Source: Lindgomyces ingoldianus (lineage: Eukaryota > Ascomycota > Dothideomycetes > Pleosporales > Lindgomycetaceae). From it: a DNA stretch of 64,000 bases. The notes under the pieces were generated by a model that did no database searches, had not been told where the DNA came from, and worked only from the letters and a program-made list of their open reading frames with translations. The translations under genes and the position numbers were made by a program. The DNA is taken from contig NW_022985187.1 in the NCBI RefSeq assembly GCF_010093535.1, positions 964,037-1,028,036 on the forward strand. The letters run 5' to 3'. Below, one piece after another: positions 20,882-32,004 of the stretch (position 1 is the stretch's first letter; each line of letters opens with the position of its first letter).

Positions 20882-22809
20882 GGTTGTACTAGTGTTGGTG
20901 AAGTTGATGATGTTTTAATATGTAATCGGGGAAGTAGTAGGAAAGAGACTGGACAAGGTGGGCTTATATAGGAATGGTAAATGAGCCATGAAGGGAACGT
21001 GAGAGACGACTAGCTGCTTGGTTTTATGCCATTGCTTTATCCAGTGGAGAGAAAATAAGAGGGAGTTGAGGCGAGTGAAACGTTGGGGAGAACTGACCCG
21101 TGTTGCTTTTTCCGAGACTGTTTGTTTTCGTCCACAGAGTGGGAGCCTGCGTCATAATCGATGCGGCATAATCGCTACGGCTGTTCATATTGAAATTTCG
21201 TTTTACGTAGCTTGGACTCCATTGTGAAGCACAAACACTGGGCAGGATGTGTTTAGTAGCATCGTAGCAAACAAGAAAAGGACAAAGGGTACTAGGCCCT
21301 GAAACTTTATACCTAAAGGCATAGAAGCACCTTGCCGCTAAGCTAAGATGATATAACTGATTATGGTAATAAAAGAGGATGAACCTGAGACATAGCACCT
21401 TGGATAATCCATATGCCATTGAACTAATGACCGCCCCTCTGCTGACATGAAAGACTCGTATAGCTGTCTGGACAATGCAAACCAACCCTCATTAAGTTCT
21501 GCGATAAAAGATGTCTCTAAAAGGACTGGAATCACCACTGTGGAGATCTGCTTTAATGCTAGAAACACTGACAAAAATTTGGTAGCTTCCCTTAGTCTCG
21601 CTGGGTGTCGTGAAGTTGGGCTCATGTGCGGTCCAGATCATGTATTAGCCGTTCTGGGGATGTGGAAAGAGCAGTTACGGGGAAGATAGAAGGCGTGAAC
21701 GCCTTCTTCGGGAAGGATAAAGACGTAGAATGTGTCGCTGCCAATATCAGTCTGTGCGACTTCATGTAATTGGCGGTGAAATTTTGCTGGATGAGTTCAG
21801 TTTGAAATTAGGGAATGAAACGGTAATAGAGTGCAGACAGAGAATCCAAACCAAAAAAGGGGTCTTACTCCTTTGGGCGAATTTAGAAGCACTTATCATA
21901 CCCAAAAATAGGGATGAACTCTTTCTCGGGGATGGGTTTTCCTTGGTCAATTATTCCCGGATCATCTTGATCGATCGTTGTGCCGAGAAGAGCACGGAAA
22001 CTCGAAGGGAAAGGAGGCCCGAGAGGCAGGAACAGAAGCTTGGAGAACCGCCTCGTGGTCCTAAGTCGAGATAATTGAGTATTCAAGGTGTAGGGCTGGA
22101 GGCAGCAGGGGGAATTGAGATCTGCTAAGCTAAGTTTATACATGGAGGAAGATAGGCCAAGGAAGGGGGAGGTAGTCATTTCACTGGACGGCTATTAGTG
22201 ACGGTATACCCCCACGTTACCTTATGAAGAGTACATAAGAATAAGTTGAGTTGAAAAGCAAGCTCAGTTGTCGGTTTACTCCCGCAAACATTGCGCACAA
22301 ATACTTCTATGCGGACCGCTTGTCTTCGACCATCAACACGGAGCCTGAATGCTACCTACCTCGTTTATTAACCTAAAGTTCCTGGGAAATGTTTGGGTAC
22401 TTTGTTTCTTGAATTTTTGAATACTCGACTAGGATCTATCATCATGGAATTGAGAACAAACGCCGTAGCGCACGAGATAATGCAGGTGTACGAGGGTGAG
22501 AAAAGGGCACATAAACAAGAGCAGAGCATGTGCTAAATGACAGATGTGTAGGCAGATTGGAATGGGGAAGCAATGGTTTACTCACAATTCAATTTTTACA
22601 GCTGAAGACGAAGGTAAAATACAAATGTTTAAGTGGAAGCCGAAACGGGGGTTACGAAAAGTGCTTAGCTCCGACTTGTGTGTGTACGGCACAGCCTGTT
22701 GCGCCGCATCCTGCTTAATCTTCACACGCCCCAACTCACCAGGAGACCCTACGTCTTCACCATCACTTCATTCTGCATTTAAAGCTCGACAATACTTCCA
22801 TTTTCCGCG
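20882..22809. other. Gene-poor region with several short ORFs
   Basis: Holds a 95-codon minus-strand ATG frame (21338-21625) and a 114-codon plus-strand ATG frame (21730-22074, ends in a Glu/Arg-rich tail). Neither shows a recognised domain, intron structure or consistent coding signal, so neither is called as a gene. Confidence 0.3.
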
Positions 22810-22992
22810 ATGGTTCCTATTACTCTTCGGCGGCTTCCGGATGAAGAGAGACAGCGTAACGGTGAGATTACCTACACTATCCTTGGCGTTGTTGCGTCGT
22901 TGCAAATTTTCGCGGTAGTCATCTGGCTATTTTGGCGTGGTTGTAAGAACAAAAAAGTAGAAGGGAAGAGGACGTGCCGTTTGTGGAGGTGA
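22810..22992 (+). CDS. Tiny single-pass membrane ORF (60 aa), doubtful
   Basis: ATG at 22810 after a pyrimidine-rich leader. A short polar start (MVPITLRRLPDEERQRN) precedes one clear hydrophobic helix (ITYTILGVVASLQIFAVVIW) and a Lys/Arg tail. Might be exon 1 of a longer gene. No homologue recognised. Confidence 0.25.
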   Translation: MVPITLRRLPDEERQRNGEITYTILGVVASLQIFAVVIWLFWRGCKNKKVEGKRTCRLWR

Positions 22993-24503
22993 GGAGAGAT
23001 GGTGTGACGATTGCGAGGATTGAAGAAATCCACAGAATTAAAGTGTCCATCGGAGTATGAGCTCCCATTTTTGGCTGAGGCTTTCAACGAGTGTTTTCGT
23101 CATTTGGTCGTTTGCAGATGGCCATTTTCGCGGGGTCAAGATAGGAAGGTCCCCGAGTCCACACCGATGGTAGCGCGTATCAGGAACTATGGGTACCGAC
23201 CTCGACTTCTCCTTCGCCGAAGCTACCGCCAATAGCTCAAGAATATCGAAGAACACTTCAAAGTCTTCTTCTAGTGGCACTTCACACTCCATCGGAAGTT
23301 CCGATGATGGTGGATATAAAATAACAAGCACGGGAGAAAGCAACCTGGGGAATAAACTACTGTCATCGTGACGAGGCCCGATTGCTCCAAATGACACTCT
23401 CTTCATTACTCAAACTGGTGAGGGACACAATTACGAGGCGCGCGAGGAAAACTAACTTTATGAATCAGGGATGGATCTTCCTACTAAGTCGAATCTGGAT
23501 GGGCTCAAACAATAGGATGGTAGAAAACGAAAGGCCACACACGGTCCTCCAGGGCCCGGCAAAAGATGAGAGATTGTAAAAGTGGAAAGCAAAGAGCCAT
23601 CATATTCCTTCTTCCACTAGGGCTGGGATTGCTTGTTCATTCGAGATTGGTATTGCATTATTTGCTTCTTCGTGTACATCTCCATGATCTGTCTGTTTCG
23701 TTTGAATTCTAAAATTCCGTAAACAATTGTCTTTTGGTTTGTTTGGCGTTCAGCCCACTGGGGAAGCCCCAAAAACGTGCTAAGTCGCCGACTGACTACA
23801 TGCAGCTACGGATCCGCCATGGCGCTAGCACCGCCATTACACAGGCGATCTTCCACAACTGTAGCGGATGAAATGTTCATGTGAACATGTGAACCATGGT
23901 TGAAATCCCAGTTATGTGGATGCGGAGGGGTTGAAGATCCATAAAGGGACGATAAAGGTGATGCGACCCGCTCTTTTGTTTCTTCAATCAAACTCAGCTA
24001 TTCATATCGCTTCCAAAATGTTGCCTGCAGACGCATTCTTCTACCAGTGCCTTGCTCCGGCGCCCAATAACCCGAGCAAAGAGGTCAATCGCTGGTGGTT
24101 CCGAGGCCGCAGGTTCTCTTTCGGTGAGAAGAAGTTAGGAACTGGGATGGATTCCAACATGTGACTACTCCCTCCTCTTGAAAATTTACCGCTAACTTCA
24201 TGTAGCACACCCTCATCTTTTGACTTGAAATCCGATGGTCCTACCTTTGGGGGTGATGAGAAACCAACTGGGAAATGGCTGTGGCAGCGAAAAGGTGGAA
24301 ATTGAGGACTTCACTCTTTTCTGGAGTCTATACGGCAATAGCAGCAATATGAACGTCCAACCTTCGAAATGTCCATGAGCAAAAGTCATTTACCCCACTC
24401 TCGGCGTGCAGATATAAGCTCCCTTATTTGGTTAGCCTATCACATGACTTCGTGAGGACTCGGAATACTAGCGCGATAGAGGCATGGTGTTCCAGGGATT
24501 AGC
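22993..24503. other. Gene-poor region, no supported gene
   Basis: A 60-codon Ser-rich plus frame at 23189-23371 and a 122-codon minus frame at 23038-23406 overlap each other. Neither has supporting features. Confidence 0.3.
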
Positions 24504-24900
24504 TTGCATCCCAATACCTTTGTTACCCCGCCTTTATATCCTTATCCGCACCTCATGTCACCACATCCGACGCCTGCATTGCGTCAATTGGAAGACAAAC
24601 CTGGAGTACTTGGCATCGAGACTCGCCCTGAGTTTTTCATCTTCAGGGCGGTGTTGTTGCGGACCCGGCGTGCACGCGTGCTCTGAACTCACGGCGAATC
24701 ATTGACGGGGCAACAGATCCTTACTGGAACCACGAGATAATTGTCCTATCGTCCGACCACTTTCCATCCGGATTAAGACTGTTGAAATGGATGAAATAAC
24801 ATCCAAGATGACTTTGGAAGATTGGTCACGGGATAACGCGATGTTGCACTACGCGCCTCAGCTAGGTTTCTCACATGAATGGCCTCAATTCTCGCATTAG
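24504..24900 (+). pseudogene. Frameshifted gene relic, unrecognised
   Basis: Protein-like text passes through three frames in order. Frame 1: PTPALRQLEDKPGVLGIETR (to about 24643). Frame 2 from 24644: GGVVADPACTRALNSRRIID then PYWNHEIIVLSSDHFPSGLR (to about 24777). Frame 3 from about 24781: MDEITSKMTLEDW, NAMLHYAPQLGFSHEWPQF, ending at TAG 24898-24900. Two indels, or one indel plus a splice site, are needed to join them. Family not recognised. A short multi-exon gene is the alternative reading. Confidence 0.4.
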
Positions 24901-25222
24901 GTGAGTCGTATTATAGTCTTGAGTAGAGTATGGGTTACTAAGAGAAGTGGTGTATTATGGTCTGAGGGCTGAGATGCAAGGAAATTAGGTTTCGTGTGGG
25001 ACGCCAAGTCTTGAGTTGATTGGACAACCCATCGAAGAAGCCCTTTGGCTTTCATGTGTTCTTGGCAAGGCAAGCTGAAAGGGAGTAGAAGAGGGGCAGT
25101 GGCGCCACCGTTGCTCAATTCCCTCTGTTCCCTCCTCGTCTCACCACAACCTCACAGCCATTCAAGACCCAATTTCCGACTACATCTTCAATTCAGATCT
25201 CGAACCCTCCAAAACAATCACC
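24901..25222. other. Upstream region of the small Gly/Ser/Tyr gene
   Basis: Pyrimidine-rich 5' leader (CACCACAACCTCACAGCC and similar) precedes the ATG at 25223, typical of fungal promoter and 5' UTR DNA. Confidence 0.4.
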
Positions 25223-25703
25223 ATGACTAAAGGATCTTCTGGCACCAGCAGCGGTAGCTCTGGTGGGCAAGGATACACCGTGACGAGCTCTGGCACCAAC
25301 AGCCAGGTATACTACCCCATATAGTAAAACTTTCTCCCATACTCGTGCATGGTGACTAATGAATTGGGTAAGGGCAACCACTACTGTTCTCGCGACTACG
25401 GCTCCGGTGCTTCCAACTCCAATTCGTACCACTACTCCAACAGCAACGGGTCATACTACTACAGTAACCCCAATGTGAGTTATTAGAACCTTTCATATAC
25501 TGCGCGTCTGGGCTCGATTTGATATATAGAGGGGACTAGATGAACATTTTGAGATGAGCGTCGTCCGCCTCGGAGGAATAGTGTCCTTTATTTGACAGTG
25601 TCTTATTTGATGTCAGTTCTGAGCATTAAACTAATTACTTTGGAAGGGCTCGACTTACTACAACTCTGGAAACGGTCAATCTACCTACAAATCTGGCAAG
25701 TAG
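25223..25703 (+). CDS. Conserved small Gly/Ser/Tyr/Asn-rich protein (80 aa)
   Basis: Three exons, 25223-25306, 25373-25474 and 25647-25703, joined by phase-0 introns (GTATAC..GTAAG and GTGAGT..GGAAG). The product begins MTKGSSGTSSGSSGG, continues YTVTSSGTNSQGNHYCSRDY, NSNSYHYSNSNGSYYYSNPN and ends STYYNSGNGQSTYKSGK. No signal peptide, one cysteine, very rich in Ser, Gly, Asn and Tyr. From general knowledge, small proteins of this composition with a conserved GNHYCSRDYG core occur in many filamentous ascomycetes and have no assigned function. All three exons fall on complete codons and give one continuous low-complexity protein, which strongly supports the model. Confidence 0.8.
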
Positions 25704-26482
25704 ATGCCTGACTCGGCCGCTCTATGTTCAATACCATCGTGGTGGTGGATGAGACCGAACATCAACTTCGTGGCGGCTCAATATATTCGTAGGTAGCAGA
25801 CTTGTAGGGCCGGGAACGCAATAACATGAATTAAAGAGCATATGATTGAAGCCCTATTCCTAACAATACTTGCAGCTTTGAGCTTATATGTGACATGACA
25901 GAAATCATGCTCCAGTGTTAATTGTAAGTCTTGGCGCAAACAAACAAAACACGTCCTCGACTACTTTAAAATACAGAGCCCCCATATTCCACACCAAAAT
26001 GTTGGTGAGTGAAATTTACGGAATGGTAGTGTGAAAAGTTGCTTACCCGAGCCCAGTGATGTTATTTTGGTGATATGCCTGGGTTTGGGGCTATAAGTGA
26101 ATCCCTTCACTATCAACCACCCACTCCTCCCCCTCTACTGCCCTTGGAGTGAAATACCTATCTCTCTCAAACATACAGCTACCCGCGGCTTCAAAAAGCT
26201 CTCACGTCCTCCGCTTTGATGTGACGTGCTGACCTGATCTGGCATAGCTTTGTTACTTCACGTGGCATTTTGCCACCCAGGTCCACATAAAGCACTCGCC
26301 CTCCACCTCTGGCCCTCCTCAAGGTACACACCTTCATTCTCTGTTCTGTTTCACTTGTTTCTATACGGCATAACTGCTACATTCAAGGTATGTTACCCAT
26401 TCCATGAACGAGAAGTGTTAGGTAGCTGACCGTTTCTATTCGTCTCAAGTCTCGTGTTAATCTTCACTTCTTTTAGCGCAAA
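25704..26482. other. Intergenic, no supported gene
   Basis: Nothing coding recognised. The last 150 bases look like the 5' leader of the next gene (CT-rich, TTTTAGCGCAAA before ATG). Confidence 0.4.
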
Positions 26483-27899
26483 ATGGCCCAAGATTTTGCC
26501 TTCGTTGCACCAGAGCTAGGGGAGTTCTATGACCTCCTCATGTCGCCTGCTCAGGCTTTTCTTGCGAAGTCGTTGGATCCCATTGTCCTTCATCTGGCTG
26601 TCCCGGTCAAGCCAAGACTTGCGTGAGTGCCCTTATCACTATGAAGTCTCTTGTTCGACTGACATGTACATATAGTACCAATGGACTTTCGGATGCCACT
26701 GAGCCAGTGGTTTCGGTTGGCGATATCAAATTTGCTAGGTCATGGAAGCGAAAACACTCGGAGGTCGCGGTTGCCCCTGGAGAATTCGGTGCGGAGATGC
26801 AGTGAGAACATTGATTTAGCTAATGATACCTTCTAACTGCTGATATTTTTACAGACTCAGGCATACTGCTAGGGTAGCCCGCCTTAGGGCGGAGCGTACT
26901 GATTCGTCGAGCGAGATGGCCCGTTTGGGGGCACACCAGCTCAACTTCAACGCCAACGCCCCTAGTCACATCCAAAAGGCCAACAACACTATAGATGATA
27001 CCACTAGAAGTGAGAGTGAAGGTGTGAACAACGACAGCTCTACCAAGTTGAATGACACTATCATGTCTAAGAACAACGCTATTGACGTCGCGCAACTCCG
27101 ACCTGATGTTTCCCCCTTGGCAAGCATGCCTCGGGAATTGCAAATGATGATTTTCGAGAATCTTCACAGTATTCGCGATATTGCAGCTCTGAGTCTGTCA
27201 AATGTCAATCTCGCTAACTTGGGTCGTACCTACGTTCTCGAATGGTGGATGTCGCAGCTTGGCACTTGGGCAGGAAAGAAGATTGCATGTGTTGGCGAGA
27301 ACACTGAGTGTCTGTTCCCAGAAGATTTTTTCACAGAAGACGAGGACGAGGACTTCCGACTCGGCGATCTTGCCCCTCACACGGACTATGCCGATACAGT
27401 TGCTTGGGACAACTGGTACAGGGAGATCGATGAGGATATTCTCCTTCCCAAACGGTTCATGCGTGAAGGATATAACCCCCGCCTGGATTTCATTAGCAGC
27501 ATCTCACAAGCGAGACACAGTGGCCAGATACTGGCTCAAGACTCCGTGTTCTATCCCATTGACCAGCCCTGGATCCTCCGAAATCTCACGACGAAAGAAT
27601 TTGTGCGCGCCGATGGGATTGCTATCATGTCAAACCACATCCATGGTCCCTTCATCAAAAACCTCGGCTTCGGCGATGTTCTTCTTGCTCGGACGTGCTG
27701 GTCTACCGACGACGACACCGGCCTCGTTGACTATAACGAGGAGATACATCAAGGTGTCTGGGCGGGTCATTGCTTTGACATTGTCACTGTCGCACACCAT
27801 AACGAGAAGAAGAAGCCAGGCGAGAACTGGCAGGACGTAAGCGAAGAAGTTTCAAAAGAGGTACGTGCTATCTACATAAGTGAACGTTCTGCCTTGTAA
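26483..27899 (+). CDS. F-box domain protein (about 436 aa)
   Basis: ATG 26483; exons 26483-26622, 26676-26801, 26855-27899; introns begin GTGAGT and GTGAGA and end TATAG and ACAG. Junctions read PRLATNGLSD and EMQLRHTARV in one frame. An F-box-like motif lies at about residues 175-205 (SPLASMPRELQMMIFENLHS then IAALSLSNVNLANLGRTYVL). The C-terminal part, rich in Trp and Asp (EWWMSQLGTWAGKK, WYREIDEDILLPKRF, GPFIKNLGFGDVLLARTCW), has no assigned fold. Fungal F-box proteins recruit targets to SCF ubiquitin ligases; no substrate can be inferred. A GTACGT donor at 27861 leaves open that the last residues are replaced by a further exon. Confidence 0.7.
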
Positions 27900-29405
27900 A
27901 CCTTGCCCCCTTGCCTGCTCCCTTGCCTGCCTCCTGGTTGTAATAGAACTTAACCTAGCTCCCGATACAGTAGATTAGCCTCATCAATTCTCATTCTGGG
28001 GCTTGGAAGTTCGCTTAGTCGGCTGAAGGATGTTTAAAAGGTAGAGGTAGTAATTTCGTTTGTGAGTAGGTTGTGAATGGAAGCTTGGGTGGTCTATGGA
28101 ATTGGTTTTAATTCTCTGGCTAGGAGTGGAGGGAATTCAAGCATTGAATGGGGTAATTTGCGCACGAAGGGTGTCTGCATGGAGGCTTAGGCTGTCTGTG
28201 AAAGTATTAGTTTGCTGGCTGGGAAAGGAAGTAATTCAAAGGTTAAAACGTAATTGAGATGGAGTTGGGCTGGCATGATGGAAATTCGGGTTCTCGACAA
28301 GTTAGGTAGTATTCTTCTTCACCGACTAAAGAACCAATACGTGAGTCGTGCAAGACAAAGTAGTCATGTTTGTTATAGAGGAGAGAAACGGACACTCGTA
28401 TCACCTGACTTATGTGATGAGCACGATTTGTTAGTGGAAGGGATTGACACAGACTCCTACGATTTAGGCAATTCTTCGTCGGTTGAAACTGCCCAAATGA
28501 CGGGCCACATCTGAACTACTCTCCAGAACCATCTTCTGGTGTCAGAAGTAGCTCAACTTCTTACTCAACATTGACTCAAAAAAATTAGTTCAGCTTTGCA
28601 CGTTGAGCTTTTGTTCTGTAGACGCTTGTTCTGTAGTAGTGCCTCTACACCGCGGGGTACAATATTGGAATAGTCCTCCGAAATCAATTGATGACTGCGA
28701 AGGCCAAAGGCTGGAAAAGTTCACATTGTTATCCCCAAAAGGATTAGCGGCTGACTGACATCATTCACCCCACCATCGCTCCACAGGTCTTCAAAATCTC
28801 CATAGTGAGCGTATTCCTGCGTCAGCCATCAAACCTCATCTAGGTTCGTCATCTAGAAGAAAGGATTTTGTTGCGAACTGTGTTTCTCAATGAAACTCGA
28901 AAATACAACACCATTAAGACAAACCTCTAGACAACATCCTCCCCTGAAGACACCCTCAACATCAACCCTACGCTCGGCTAGTAACTAAATGAATGCATTC
29001 TTTCACACTAAAAACCATCAGGGCGAGCTGAATTTGCCTGACCAATAGCGCCGGGCAATCGCACCCTCGCCAACAAATCCTTTTCAAACCCTTCCACGTT
29101 CTTTCCGCCCCATTATGAACCGTTCCGTCCCGCAAGGCTGATTATGCAGAACGCAACCGAGTCGGCATTGACTGCGGCTGAACCCCTGCCCCCTGTAAAA
29201 GCTTACAGAATTGCCAAAAAGCTTGGCAATGCCCATTGTCCCAATTCGTATAAAGCTGTTCCCAGGGTCGTTTTCGCCCCACTGATAACTTCATGTCTGT
29301 ATCGGACCACGGCTTTCTTGTGGCAGCTGACGTAACTTTTGTGCCTATCGCCGTGCAAAAGTGTAAGTTGCAGAGCCATTGTAAAGGGGGGGATTGGAAA
29401 GAACA
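27900..29405. other. Intergenic, no supported gene
   Basis: 1.5 kb without a convincing frame. Near 28000-28250 an imperfect duplication is visible: GTTTGTGAGTAGG..GGAAGC..GGTTTTAATTCTCTGGCTAGG recurs as GTCTGTGAAAG..TTAGTTTGCTGGCTGGG. Remnant of an old duplicated element or chance. Confidence 0.35.
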
Positions 29406-31954
29406 ATGAAGCTCTGCGCGTACTGCGAATCGCATATCCTCGACAGTCAGCAGTCTTGGGGTACACATCACGAATCCTACGCTTTACTAAAGCATGCCTC
29501 TAACAACAGATGTTTGTTCTGCTATACACTGCAGGAAGATATAGCGACTTTCGCACCGGGATTAAAAGAGCTAGGGGGAGAAAATTTTTGGCCTGTGTAT
29601 CGATGGAGTATTCGAAGTCTGGCGAAGATAAGGGAGAGTTTAGAGACTGTGGTTGTTAGGTTTAGACCGATTCCGCGACCTGCAAATGGCGACGAGAATT
29701 TGGAATTGAGGACAAAAGCAGAGGATGCAGAGGAACTGCCTACAAGGACGTTCTTTTTCTTTCCTGAAGAGGGTGAGTTTTTAAAGATTTGGTTTTGTTT
29801 CATCTTCATCGATATATGAAATCGTTCCGTTCCGGAATGCACCGTTCCACAACATCAGTACTACACTTCAGGTGGATTTATAGATTTTATTCATTTCCCA
29901 ACCTTATACGCGAGTGAGACTGTGCTAAACTCCATATCCAGCCCTCAAGCCTCTTCCCACCATCGAAGAACTTGGTTCATCTACCGACCCAGCAATCTCA
30001 GGTGGACACCATATTGCACGGTGGATCGAGATATGCAACACAACGCACCCGGGGTGCCACAAAAGTCGCAAAGGCCAATCCTCCTCGGAGCGTTTCATTC
30101 CGACGCGTCTTCTTGACATTAGCGGGCCGCCCGAAAGTCCAATCCGTGTGGTCGAAACCAAATTAACACCCATTAACGGCCCGTATGTCTCGCTCTCGCA
30201 TTGCTGGGGCGTGAAAGAATTCATCACACTGCGTACGGGAACCCTTGATCGCTTCAAGACCGAAGGCGTGCCTTGGGATCTCTTTCCTAAGAACTTCCAG
30301 GAGGCGATCGAAGTGGCTAGGTTTTTGAATGTGGGACACATCTGGATTGATTCGCTATGCATTATTCAAGGCCCAGATGGAGACTTTAAGGATGAAGCGA
30401 ATAAAATGCACCAGGTGTATCGGAACAGTTATTGTAACATTGCGATTGTTGACTCTATGGACAGCACGGGGGGCGTGTTCCGGAGGCGAGAGCCTAAAGA
30501 TGTCGTGCCCGTGAGGTATCAGTCGGAAACGCCTTCAGCCATGTTCGGAAGCAAGGCATGGAGAGTCGTGTCAGAGCACCTGTGGGAAAGCGAGTTGTTG
30601 CAGACGTTCCTGTATCGTCGGGGTTGGGTGTTCCAGGGTAGGTCTCGGAGCTCCGGGTTCTGTGACGATGTTGCTGACGGCAATCCTAGAACGCATGCTG
30701 GCGCCGCGTATTTTGCATTTCGCTCATCGGCAGATCTTCTGGGATTGTCCTGCGATGAGTGCCTGCGAATCCCTTCCTGGGGGTTTGCCACAGCCGATGG
30801 ATGGAGCGGCAGGCACGGACCGACATTGGCGCGGACGCCTCCAAGAATCCGGACAAACCCATGAACCGTTAACCGGTGCGAACGATGACTCTCTCGAGTT
30901 CTTCTGGAAAACCGCAGTCCGTAAATACACCAACTGTGCGCTAACTAAAGGCGCCGATAAAAAGATTGCTATGTGGGGGATTGCGAAGCTTGTGCGAGAT
31001 GAGATGGGCGTAGCGTATGGAAATGGCTTGTGGCAGCAGAATTTGGAGGACCAACTTACATGGAGGGTTGCAAAAACCACACTCGAATTGCGTCCAAGCG
31101 AATCAACGGCATGGAATCTCGAGAGGAAAATACCTTCATGGTCGTGGGCTTCGATGGATGGTGAAATAGTGGTACCCGACTTTCTGCTCACTGACGTGCC
31201 TCACTTTACGGTACGGGACCATTATCGCCGTCCATTGGCATTTGATCTAAAGGGCGTCAAACGATGTGCACCTCCTCCGGAAAGCGAGAGAGAATCGCCA
31301 GCATATACTAGGGGGATGAGTGATACTAATGTCCAGCTTCAGAGACGACGCGAGGAGCTGGAGAGAGAGCGAGAAAACGAAGTAGACCAGCAAGGACAGC
31401 AGAGGACTAGAAGTCCGGAGAAGATAGACGTGGATTCAGACGCAGAACCAGAATTCTACAACGAATCAATTCAAATCCAGGGACATGTGGGTCGTGGCCA
31501 ACTAGTATGGGACGACATGAAGAAGAAGTGGTTGCTTAAGCTGGATGGACTTTCTGGAGTAGAAATCGAAGCCTTTCCTGATACAAAGCCTAAGCTAAAA
31601 AATCCAGTGGATATGGAGCCATATTTCGTCGTTTTGTCAGCCAAAAAGGTCAACAATCCCAGCAATACACCTCAAAGGGACAAATCAGGGGAGCTTCATG
31701 ATATCCAAGAAGGGGATGAATATGATAGTGACAACGAGCCCGAAGGAGCGATCGACGAAGCCGATATCCTCATCTCTGGCGTTGGGATCCTCCTGAAGGA
31801 TGTTGGGAATTATCACTTTCATAGGACTGGCGCACTACGTTTTCGCGAAGTCGATCCTAATGCTTGGAGGAGGTTGCAGGAAACGCATAGAAGTGAGGGG
31901 CTGCCACCCGATAAATACCATGCTCTGTATGGCTTGAAGTTCTGGTTGGATTGA
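29406..31954 (+). CDS. HET-domain (heterokaryon incompatibility) protein, 775 aa
   Basis: ATG 29406; exons 29406-29772, 29942-30637, 30690-31954; the second intron (GTAGGT..CCTAG) restores RRGWVFQERMLAPRILHFA. Order: an N-terminal Cys-containing region (MKLCAYCESHILD, CLFCYTLQEDI); HET domain about residues 200-300 (YVSLSHCWGVKEFITL, FQEAIEVARFLNVGHIWIDS, LCIIQGPDGDF, YRNSYCNIAIVDS); post-HET block with IFWDCPAMSACESLPGG and KIPSWSWASMDG; an acidic, charged C-terminal part. HET domains trigger regulated cell death after non-self recognition between hyphae; some share structure with TIR domains. The gene ends 51 bp from the end of a convergent NACHT gene, a pairing worth noting. The model is well supported; the first intron (169 nt) is less certain than the second. 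Confidence 0.85.
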
Positions 31955-32004
31955 AAACTTGAGGGAAGGTCAGCGCTAAAGGTATTTGAGGTTACATATG
32001 AAGC

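Noticed and set aside
21730..22074. 114-codon plus-strand ORF as a gene
   Set aside because: ATG-started but with no domain, no homologous-looking block I can name and overlapping a minus frame of similar length; mentioned only as part of the gene-poor region.
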